Below are positions 1 through 4,782 of a stretch of DNA of 5,329 bases, one piece after another (positions within the stretch are counted from its first letter, which is position 1; the number at the start of each line of letters is the position of its first letter). Source of the DNA: Actinomycetota bacterium (GTDB lineage Bacteria; Actinomycetota; UBA4738; HRBIN12); assembly GCA_005885325.1 (NCBI GenBank), contig VAYX01000130.1:1-5329 (forward strand), written 5' to 3'. Below the pieces are notes generated by a model that searched no databases, was not told where the DNA came from, and was given only the letters and a program-made list of their open reading frames with translations. The position numbers were made by a program, and so were the translations under genes.

Positions 1-2
1 AC

Positions 3-293
3 CGGGGCCCTGACGGCGAGGAGGACGGGTTCCACGGCGAGTTCCGCGAGATCGTTCGGCCCGAGCGCATCGTGTGGACGTTCGAATGGGAGGGCATGCC
101 CGGGCACGTTTCGGTCGACACCCTGACGCTCGAAGAGCACGAAGGGAAGACCACGGTCATCGCCACCTCCGCGTTCGACTCGGTCGAGGACCGCGACGGC
201 ATGCTCGGATCGGGGATGGAGTCCGGCGCCGCCGAGAGCTACGACCGGCTCGATGAGTACCTGGAGGTTCTCAGGGAGCGCAGCGTCGGCTGA
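3..293 (+). CDS. SRPBCC / AHSA1-like domain protein, C-terminal part
   Basis: The last 96 codons of a gene that begins left of the window. The reading frame is open from base 3 to TGA at 291-293. The translation reads G-P-D-G-E-E-D-G-F-H-G-E-F near the start, then E-I-V-R-P-E-R-I-V-W-T-F-E-W-E-G, and ends with a helix carrying G-M-E-S-G-A-A-E-S-Y-D-R-L-D-E. That is the strand pattern and C-terminal helix usual in the AHSA1-like branch of the START/SRPBCC (Bet v1-like) fold, which forms a hydrophobic ligand cavity. Many actinobacterial members are uncharacterised; some sit beside ArsR-type regulators, but that neighbour would lie outside this window. The ligand cannot be told from the sequence. 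It converges on the cyclase gene with only 38 bp between the stop codons, and I see no clear terminator there. Family assignment is firm; biological role is unknown. Confidence 0.85.
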   Translation, partial: RGPDGEEDGFHGEFREIVRPERIVWTFEWEGMPGHVSVDTLTLEEHEGKTTVIATSAFDSVEDRDGMLGSGMESGAAESYDRLDEYLEVLRERSVG

Positions 294-331
294 GGCTCCT
301 ATGGTGGCCTTCGAGCGACTGAACCGAGGAT

Positions 332-1678
332 CTACTCACCGTCTTGGTGGTAGGCGGCCGGCGCCTCCGGCTCGATGCCCCTCTCCGTTCGCCGGTCGTC
401 CGACCGCGGCCCCACGAGATACCAGGTCTCCATCCGGCCCTTGCCCTTGACCAGGATCGTTCCCCGTGGCTTGCAGACGAACTCGTCCTTCAACAGCTCG
501 TACGTCTCGCGCGTGATCTGGATCTCGCCGGGCGTTCCATGGGACTCCATCCGACTCGCCGTGTTCACGGCGTCGCCCCAAAGATCGTAGAGGAAACGTT
601 TCGTGCCGATCACCCCGGCGACGACCGGTCCCGAGTTGATGCCGATCCTCAGCTCGAGACCTAGCCGGCCGACCACTGCCGAGGTCGCCACGACGTCTCG
701 CATGTCCAGCGCCAGGAGCGCAGCCTTGCGGGCGTGGTCCGGGTGAGGATTCGGCACGCCCGCGGCGGCCATGTAGCAATCGCCGATGGTCTTGACCTTC
801 TCGAGCCCGTGCCGCTCCACGAGCGCGTCGAAGTGGGAGAAGAGCTGATCAAGGATGCCGACCACCTCGACCGGCGGGAGGCGCTGCGAAAGCGGGGTGA
901 AGTCCACTACGTCGGCGAAGAGGATGGACGTTGCGTCGAAGTGGTCGGCGATCGTCTGGGTGGCAGCCTTCAGTCGCTCGGCGATGGGGCGCGGCAGGAT
1001 GTTCAAGAGGAGGATTTCGGACTTCTCCTGCTCGATTCGGAGCGCCATGAGCGCCGCGTTGCGTTGGCGGGCGAAGACGGCGAGGAGCGTGAAGGCGATG
1101 GAGCCGGCACCCACGATATTCAACGCCAGCATCGTGCTGGTGAAGCCAACCGGCAGGTCCGCGTCCGAGAACAGCACCTCGCCCGCGAGGCCGAGGAGTA
1201 GGAAGACCAACAGGAACGCGCCGAACCAGCGGACGGCCTGACGCACCTCGAGGAAGACGAGGGCTCCGAGCGGAGCCAGGATGCCCCACAGCCCCACCCC
1301 TCCGGAAGGAAGGAACCCCCCGACCAGCATCTGCCCGGCAGTCGTCGTGAACAGGATGTCGAGGAGTTGCGTGACCAGGAGGAAGTGGAAGTTTCGGGTT
1401 CGTGCGAAGACCACCAGCGAGCCGAGCGAGATAGCGAAGTAGACGTATGGAACGAGGCCTACCGGTGAGCCGAAGCCGAGGTAGAGGCTGCCCCATACGA
1501 GGGAAACGGGCAGGATCAGTACGGCAAGCAGGACCAGGAGCGCCTTCTTCTGACGCAGCTCCTCGTCGTCCTCGGGGTCCGCGCCTATCCGGGCAAGAAG
1601 CGCGGCTCCTTTGGCGATCCAGCCGACTCGCGGTCGGGGTCCGTTCCGAAAGGACGAGGCCGTGGCCTCCTCGGTCAC
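332..1678 (-). CDS. Six-TM membrane-bound class III adenylate cyclase
   Basis: Makes cyclic AMP from ATP at the inner face of the membrane. Residue numbers count from the GTG at 1678 (448 aa). Six hydrophobic segments lie at about 45-68, 73-92, 97-119, 127-144, 151-170 and 179-203. A charged helical linker with L-L-L-N-I-L-P-R-P-I-A-E-R-L-K (about 222-237) follows, typical of the transducer region before class III catalytic domains. The catalytic domain spans about 250-421 and looks complete: metal-binding D256 (F-A-D-V-V-D-F) and D300 (T-I-G-D-C-Y), the usual 44 residues apart; adenine-selecting K296 and D365 (Y-D-L-W-G); transition-state N372 and R376 (V-N-T-A-S-R). Lys plus Asp at the purine positions points to ATP rather than GTP. 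One catalytic domain implies a homodimer, as in mycobacterial Rv1625c-type cyclases. Start: GTG at 1678 has GGAG 11 nt upstream and better codon use after it; a TTG at 1819 would add 47 low-complexity residues. What the membrane part senses is unknown. Confidence 0.93.
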   Translation of the reverse strand: MTEEATASSFRNGPRPRVGWIAKGAALLARIGADPEDDEELRQKKALLVLLAVLILPVSLVWGSLYLGFGSPVGLVPYVYFAISLGSLVVFARTRNFHFLLVTQLLDILFTTTAGQMLVGGFLPSGGVGLWGILAPLGALVFLEVRQAVRWFGAFLLVFLLLGLAGEVLFSDADLPVGFTSTMLALNIVGAGSIAFTLLAVFARQRNAALMALRIEQEKSEILLLNILPRPIAERLKAATQTIADHFDATSILFADVVDFTPLSQRLPPVEVVGILDQLFSHFDALVERHGLEKVKTIGDCYMAAAGVPNPHPDHARKAALLALDMRDVVATSAVVGRLGLELRIGINSGPVVAGVIGTKRFLYDLWGDAVNTASRMESHGTPGEIQITRETYELLKDEFVCKPRGTILVKGKGRMETWYLVGPRSDDRRTERGIEPEAPAAYHQDGE

Positions 1679-2088
1679 GAGCGGCGGAACTCCTGCACCA
1701 GCGTCGCGCCGATCGCCTCGGGTGCCCGCCGGTGACGAGACCCCGTTCGCGGTCTTGGCGCGCGGGTGTCCGGAATCTCCACGGGGCGCATCTTCACCCG
1801 TTCCCGAGGGACCCAGCAAGCGACCCCGTTCGACCTCGCAGGCTTGGCCGTTTGCGTCTCAGCGGTACCCATCGTTACTCAACGCTTCCCGTTCCTTCAC
1901 GGGGATAGGATGGGACAGGACTCCGGTTACCGTTGTCATGTCGAACGCATGGCAGACGGGGTGCCGTGTGTCTCGCCAGCTCCGCGTCGGACAGGGGGCC
2001 AGCCTCGCGGGAGTACGGCCCGAAATCCCTGTCGGTCTTCGCCGCGCTCGAGTCGCCCCGCCGTTGCTCGTCGCTCGTGAAGGGTGCC
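1679..2088. other. Non-coding spacer between lipoprotein and cyclase genes
   Basis: This 410-bp stretch lies downstream of the lipoprotein stop codon and upstream of the cyclase GTG. It holds repeat copy A (1830-1945) and any cyclase promoter, though I found no convincing -35/-10 pair. The part from 1946 to 2088 shows nothing I can name. The part from 1679 to 1819 may be cyclase coding sequence if the TTG start is used; a 38-codon frame (1675-1791, minus) also crosses it and its TGA overlaps the cyclase GTG as GTGA. Confidence 0.5.
1830..1945 (-). repeat. Dispersed repeat copy A (tail part only)
   Basis: The core, 1850-1903, matches 4110-4163 in copy C at 49 of 54 positions, with no gaps. 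It runs from GTTTGCGTCTCAG to TTCCTTCACGGG. Similarity continues more weakly: both copies have CGTTGTCA (1931-1938 and 4190-4197) at almost the same distance, followed by a related TCG...AAC. On the other side CGACCTCGCAGG (1830-1841) resembles CGAACTTGCAGG of copy C (4071-4082), with about 20 bp missing in A between there and the core. The core ends in a small hairpin, CCCGT-6 nt-ACGGG, at 1888-1903 (4148-4163 in C). The tRNA-like half seen in copies B and C is absent. The base differences do not favour synonymous change in any frame I checked, so this looks like a non-coding repeat rather than a gene fragment. The minus strand is chosen to match the tRNA-like half of copy C. Confidence 0.8.
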
Positions 2089-3093
2089 CTAGGCTCCGAT
2101 CCAGTCGGGCATCTCCGGCTCGGCGGACGTCCCTTCGACCGGGATGCGGGTCAGCCCGGTGCCATCGGGTCGGATCACGTTCAGCCACGGCGCGAACAGG
2201 ATGTACTGCCCGTCGGGGGACCACACGGCGAACTGCCCGAACGTCCGGGTCAGGCGGTGTTGGTCGGTGCCATCCGCGTTCATCACGTACAGCGTGTGCC
2301 AGGGGCCTATGTCGCCGGTAGTGAGGCAGTCCTCGGCCTCGGAGTAGGCGCAGTCGTCCCGCGCGGAGGAGAAGACGATCTGTCGACCATCGGGCGACCA
2401 CGCGGGCCAGCCGTCGACGGCCGGAGATTCGGTGAGCCGTCGCACGTGGGTGCCGTCCGCGTTCATCACGAAGATGTCGTATGGAGAGCCCTTCCATGGA
2501 CTCATGAAGGCGATCCGGTGACCATCCGGCGACCAGGACGGGTACTCGACGTACACACCGGGCTTGATCACCCGGCGACCCGTCCCGTCGGGGTGGATCA
2601 AGCCCAGGTCAAAGACGAAGCCCGCGGACGCCGTGTTCCAGGCGATCCACTCCCCGTGGGGCGACCAGTCCGGGCCCCAGTCGCCCAGCCCATCGCTCCC
2701 GGTAAGGTTCCGGCGGTGCGACCCATCCGCGTTCATCAGGAAGATGTCGGTAGTGGAGTCGTCGCCGGGTTGATGGCGGTAGGCGATGGCCTTCCCATCC
2801 TGAGACCACGTCGGGTCGAACTCGAGGTCCTCGCTGGTCGTGAGGCGCTTCAATCCCGAACCGTCGGCGTCGATCGTGTAGATGTCGTTGGTGCCGCTGG
2901 AGAACACGATGCGGCCCTGGAGCGACGACACATCGATGGGCTCGCCGCGGACATCGACGAGGTCCCCGATCGCCGGTTGACGGGGTGAGGGCCCGGTGGG
3001 CTCAGGCGGGGACGGAGAGGTGGTGACCCCACTGTCGGTGCACGCACTGAGCACGAGAACCACGAGCAGCACGCCCATCCTAAGATCGCGCAT
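2089..3093 (-). CDS. PD40 / TolB-like beta-propeller lipoprotein
   Basis: A 334-residue exported protein, probably anchored to the membrane by lipid. It opens with a short charged stretch, a hydrophobic core (about residues 6-16) and a lipobox L-S-A-C with the cysteine at 18. A Ser/Thr/Pro-rich tether follows (about 19-42). From about 60 to the end it repeats the WD40-like (PD40) blade pattern: W-S-x-D/H-G turns at about 96, 143, 187, 232 and 291, paired with N/D-A-D-G or x-P-D-G loops at about 76, 121, 168, 211, 272 and 309. That suggests six blades, as in the TolB C-terminal propeller. It lacks the TolB N-terminal domain and no tol/pal genes are nearby, so it should not be named tolB. Such propellers usually bind proteins or glycans; the partner is unknown. 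A loop between blades 4 and 5 carries C248 and C256. ATG 3093 is preferred over 3129 because of the ribosome-binding site and because the signal peptide then starts at the N terminus. Confidence 0.9.
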   Translation of the reverse strand: MRDLRMGVLLVVLVLSACTDSGVTTSPSPPEPTGPSPRQPAIGDLVDVRGEPIDVSSLQGRIVFSSGTNDIYTIDADGSGLKRLTTSEDLEFDPTWSQDGKAIAYRHQPGDDSTTDIFLMNADGSHRRNLTGSDGLGDWGPDWSPHGEWIAWNTASAGFVFDLGLIHPDGTGRRVIKPGVYVEYPSWSPDGHRIAFMSPWKGSPYDIFVMNADGTHVRRLTESPAVDGWPAWSPDGRQIVFSSARDDCAYSEAEDCLTTGDIGPWHTLYVMNADGTDQHRLTRTFGQFAVWSPDGQYILFAPWLNVIRPDGTGLTRIPVEGTSAEPEMPDWIGA

Positions 3094-3103
3094 CTCACCT
3101 TCC
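3094..3103 (-). promoter_or_regulatory. Ribosome-binding site of the lipoprotein gene
   Basis: The minus strand reads GGAAGGTGAG directly before ATG 3093. AGGTGA matches the anti-Shine-Dalgarno sequence well, although spacing to the ATG is short. It decides the start: the in-frame ATG 36 bp further up has no such site and would put 12 extra residues before the signal peptide. Confidence 0.6.
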
Positions 3104-3267
3104 CGGAAGTTGCCCAGAACCCCATACATCTCTCGGGAAGCTAGGGTTCCACAGGGTCTGAACCGCGGGTTCTGAGGAGGCCCGTCCGAGACAGGGCGGA
3201 GACAGCGATGGGCGGCCGACGGCCGTTGTCACAGAAACCAGACTGGGCTCTCTACCTGCGGTTTCGC

Positions 3268-3333
3268 GGTGGGCCCCCGGGACTCGCACCCGGAACCTGC
3301 GGATTGAGAGTCTGGTGTAGCGGTGCAGGTCAG
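3268..3333 (-). repeat. tRNA-3'-half-like repeat, copy B
   Basis: On the minus strand this reads like the anticodon arm, variable loop, T arm and 3' acceptor strand of a class I tRNA. The anticodon loop is CTCTCAA (anticodon CTC) within 3299-3315. The T stem is CCGGG/CCCGG (3289-3293 with 3277-3281) around loop TGCGAGT, where the normal second T is G. The acceptor part GGGCCC is one base short and the end is ACCG instead of ACCA. The anticodon stem has two mismatches, and no D arm or 5' acceptor strand follows at the right place, so it cannot be a working tRNA. Positions 3268-3316 match copy C 4020-4069 at 44 of 50 columns with one gap. After eight unrelated bases GCAGGTCAG is shared again. 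It sits between the lipoprotein and SnoaL-like genes. Confidence 0.8.
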
Positions 3334-3358
3334 GAGTTCCGCAAGGTGGCTGACCTGC
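3325..3358 (-). terminator. Hairpin just after the SnoaL-like stop codon
   Basis: A perfect 9-bp inverted repeat, GCAGGTCAG (3325-3333) and CTGACCTGC (3350-3358), with a 16-nt loop. A G-T and a G-C pair can extend it outward. It starts three bases after the TAA of the minus-strand SnoaL-like gene. Position and stem strength fit a 3'-end RNA structure, but no T-run follows on the minus strand, so it is not a classic intrinsic terminator. The left arm belongs to repeat copy B and is shared with copy C, where the matching right arm is only partly present. Confidence 0.4.
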
Positions 3359-3361
3359 GCG

Positions 3362-3799
3362 TTAGCTCATCCCCGGCATCGGCATCAGGCCAAGCTGCGC
3401 CATCGCGCCCATCATGTCGTAAACGCCGTAGTGCTCTGTGTTCTGGCCGTTTGCGTCGAACGTGAAGACGTCGATCGCCTCGACCGTGAAAGGCTTACCG
3501 GTCGGGGCCATGCCCTGCATGAAGCCGTTCGTGTCGGTCCCCTTCAGTGTGCTGTGGACCGCCACCTTGTCGCGGGACGCGATCACGTCGTGGACGTCGA
3601 TGCGCATGTCCGGGGTCTGCGACCGCATCATCTGGAACATCGCGATCGCGCCGGCCTTGTCGGCCGTGCCGCCGGGCATCGGCGTCTTCTCGACGTAGTC
3701 CTCCGACAAGGTCTTCTCGGCGAAGCCGATGTCACCCTCGTTCAGCACCCGCTGGATCAGCTCACGGGCGATTGCGGCGTTCTCGTCTGGGGTCGTCAT
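3362..3799 (-). CDS. SnoaL-like / ester cyclase family protein
   Basis: A 145-residue cytosolic protein of the NTF2-like alpha+beta-cone fold. An N-terminal helix pair (about 5-31) precedes a region with E-D-Y-V-E-K-T-P-M-P-G-G (33-44). The strands then carry G-T-D-T-N-G-F-M-Q-G-M-A-P-T-G-K (87-102), V-E-A-I-D-V-F-T-F-D (106-115) and E-H-Y-G-V-Y-D-M-M-G (122-131). The pattern G-T...G-x-P/A-P-T-G followed by I-D-x-F and E-H-x-x-x-Y-D is the signature of SnoaL-like ester cyclases; the aspartate near 128 is the likely counterpart of the SnoaL acid/base residue. True SnoaL closes an anthracycline ring, but most relatives in soil bacteria have unknown substrates and no polyketide genes are near, so that reaction should not be assumed. 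ATG 3799 is chosen over 3841 because AAAGGA sits 8 nt upstream and family similarity starts here. The gene is bracketed by repeat copies B and C. Confidence 0.9.
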   Translation of the reverse strand: MTTPDENAAIARELIQRVLNEGDIGFAEKTLSEDYVEKTPMPGGTADKAGAIAMFQMMRSQTPDMRIDVHDVIASRDKVAVHSTLKGTDTNGFMQGMAPTGKPFTVEAIDVFTFDANGQNTEHYGVYDMMGAMAQLGLMPMPGMS

Positions 3800-3807
3800 G
3801 GCGCACA

Positions 3808-3813
3808 TCCTTT
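3808..3813 (-). promoter_or_regulatory. Ribosome-binding site of the SnoaL-like gene
   Basis: AAAGGA on the minus strand, 8 nt before ATG 3799. It overlaps a second in-frame ATG three codons upstream, which makes that upstream ATG and the one at 3841 unlikely starts. Confidence 0.65.
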
Positions 3814-3847
3814 CCGGGGCGGGAGCGCCCCTGACAGTCAAGTCCCG

Positions 3848-3876
3848 ACGCTACACCCGGCCAGATGACCGAGCAA
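3848..3876 (-). promoter_or_regulatory. Possible promoter of the SnoaL-like gene
   Basis: On the minus strand TTGCTC (3871-3876), a 17-bp spacer and TAGCGT (3848-3853) form a weak sigma-70-like pair of the loose kind common in high-GC bacteria. It would start transcription near 3841, about 40 nt before the ATG. The spacing is right but both boxes are poor matches, so this is a candidate only. Confidence 0.28.
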
Positions 3877-3942
3877 TCCGTCCGTTGGCACCGCCGGCGA
3901 ATGGACGCTGAAGGCTGGATGCGTGGGGATGAGGTGGTCTTC

Positions 3943-4006
3943 TCGGGGTGATCTGGACGGTGTTCGAGACGAGCCTGACCCCGACGATCGTGATGCATCA
4001 CCCCGA
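3943..4006. repeat. Inverted repeat with an inner 12-bp palindrome
   Basis: TCGGGGTGAT (3943-3952) is the exact reverse complement of ATCACCCCGA (3997-4006), with a 44-bp spacer. The right arm overlaps a perfect 12-bp palindrome, GTGATGCATCAC (3990-4001). The right arm ends 12 bp before the CCA end of repeat copy C. It could be an operator for a dimeric regulator of the SnoaL-like gene, or an end of the mobile-like repeat. Nothing in the sequence decides between these. Confidence 0.55.
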
Positions 4007-4018
4007 ACGGCGACATCG

Positions 4019-4207
4019 TGGTGGGTTCCCCGAGACTCGAACGCGGAACCTCCGGATTGAGAGTCTGGTACGAACTTGCAGGTCAGAGGGCTTTGCTAAA
4101 GAGCTGCGCGTTTGCGTCTCAGTTCTACCCATCGTTTCTCAACGTTTCCCGTTCCTTCACGGGATGAGACGGGGACGCAGCGCGCGAGGCGTTGTCATTT
4201 CGCTCGA
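4019..4207 (-). repeat. tRNA-derived repeat, full-length copy C
   Basis: The most complete copy. On the minus strand the 3' end (4019-4069) reads anticodon arm with loop CTCTCAA (stem 4052-4068, one mismatch), variable loop AGGTT, T arm CCGCG-TTCGAGT-CTCGG (4030-4046, one mismatch, canonical T loop), acceptor strand GGAACCC (4023-4029), discriminator A and an encoded CCA (4019-4021). The part that should hold the D arm and 5' acceptor strand does not fit: no GGGTTCC partner lies at tRNA distance. Instead a linker (4070-4109) with GCAGGTCAG leads into the tail (4110-4207), which is shared with copy A. A box-A-like TAGCAAAGC near 4090-4099 recalls a D arm but is wrongly spaced. It is therefore a tRNA-derived chimera, not a tRNA gene. 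Orientation agrees with copies A and B. Confidence 0.8.
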
Positions 4208-4275
4208 ACAACGGCCTGCATGGGCTAGCGGGGGAGCGCCGTGCCGAGGCGGGTGGAAGTAGGGTCTCGATCTCG

Positions 4276-4299
4276 AGCGGGGTGACCCGCTGCTCACCC
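4276..4299 (+). promoter_or_regulatory. Two competing hairpins upstream of the tautomerase-like gene
   Basis: AGCGGG (4276-4281) pairs with CCCGCT (4286-4291) over a GTGA loop. GGGTGA (4280-4285) can instead pair with TCACCC (4294-4299). The two stems share bases, so only one can form at a time. They lie about 150 bp before ATG 4447; whether they are transcribed in that leader is unknown. Short GC-rich stems arise often by chance in such DNA. Confidence 0.25.
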
Positions 4300-4446
4300 T
4301 GGCCATCGTTCCCCCTACGTCGAGGTATGTCCGCGTTCGGCGGGGGCGTCGCGCCGGTCCACCCCAGCCATGTGGCGTTGAAGCCTGGACGTGTCATGCT
4401 GAGATTCACTTCGCGGATATGGGGCCTGATGGATCGGGGGGGAGCC

Positions 4447-4779
4447 ATGCCGCTCGTCACAGCGTTCAACCTGCGAAGAGAAGATCCGCTGTCAGAGATC
4501 GAGGAGGCGCTGCGACACGCATTAATCAGCGCCCCGGCCCTCGAGATCAACGAGTACGAGGTCGACCTGGTTCCCGTCTATGAACCTGACGGCTTCCGCG
4601 CGACCGTAGCCAGGATCAACGTCGATCTCTGGGAACTACCGACACGGACCAAAGATGCGCTGCAGGATCTGGCCACACGGGTGGCCAGGGCCTTCCAGTC
4701 CGTCGTCGGAGAGGAACGGAAGGTGAAGGTCGTCATCAGGCCGTACGACGTCGAGAAGGCTGGCTGGGTGTCGTTCTGA
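4447..4779 (+). CDS. Tautomerase-superfamily-like protein (two beta-alpha-beta units)
   Basis: A 110-residue soluble protein starting Met-Pro, so removal of Met would expose Pro1, the catalytic base of the 4-oxalocrotonate tautomerase superfamily. The first unit (1-50) has a strand P-L-V-T-A-F-N-L, a helix (about 14-31) and a strand E-Y-E-V-D-L-V-P-V-Y. The second (about 52-107) repeats this: R-I-N-V-D-L-W-E-L-P-T-R-T, a helix K-D-A-L-Q-D-L-A-T-R-V-A-R-A-F, and K-V-K-V-V-I-R-P-Y-D-V-E-K-A-G-W, close to the V-x-V-V-I-x-E-x-x-x-x-x-W end of classic 4-OT proteins. This suggests a fused double unit, as in MSAD or cis-CaaD type enzymes. Assignment is by pattern, not by close match; substrate unknown. 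Start ATG 4447 places Pro1 correctly and has a G-rich GGGGGGAG stretch just upstream; in-frame ATGs at 4429 and 4396 would bury the proline. TTGAAG at 4378 is a possible weak -35 box. The DHFR-like remnant begins three bases after the stop. Confidence 0.72.
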   Translation: MPLVTAFNLRREDPLSEIEEALRHALISAPALEINEYEVDLVPVYEPDGFRATVARINVDLWELPTRTKDALQDLATRVARAFQSVVGEERKVKVVIRPYDVEKAGWVSF

Positions 4780-4782
4780 TAA

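Larger units (their letters stand above)
3800..4446. other. Non-coding region between divergent genes
   Basis: A 647-bp gap between the SnoaL-like gene (minus) and the tautomerase-like gene (plus). In order it holds the SnoaL ribosome-binding site and a weak promoter candidate, a 10-bp inverted repeat with an inner 12-bp palindrome (3943-4006), repeat copy C (4019-4207), and two mutually exclusive hairpins (4276-4299). Frames crossing it are short, start in repeat DNA and resemble no protein family known to me. Confidence 0.5.

Noticed and set aside
734..1496. Several open frames on both strands inside the cyclase gene.
   Set aside because: All are off-frame readings of a high-GC gene whose catalytic motifs are unambiguous in the annotated frame.
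1933..2988. Long plus-strand open frame opposite the lipoprotein gene.
   Set aside because: It is the antisense of the PD40 repeats: its own apparent repeats mirror the blade motifs, and it has no ribosome-binding site or family likeness.
3224..3231. A third CGTTGTCA octamer, as a further trace of the repeat tail.
   Set aside because: Only eight bases match; the flanks do not resemble copies A or C.
3325..3370. Integron attC site at the end of the SnoaL-like gene (GTTAGC beside a stem).
   Set aside because: The paired core boxes (GTTRRRY and RYYYAAC) are not both present; the sequence beyond the left arm is not complementary to GCGTTAGC.
4019..4100. A functional tRNA gene on the minus strand at copy C (or at copy B).
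   Set aside because: The 3' half is convincing, but no D arm and no 5' acceptor strand complementary to GGAACCC occur at tRNA distance, and the stems have mismatches. Copy B also has a broken T loop, a short acceptor strand and CCG instead of CCA.
4192..4446. Extension of the tautomerase-like frame upstream to 4192.
   Set aside because: The added residues are low in complexity, begin inside repeat copy C, and would bury the N-terminal proline.
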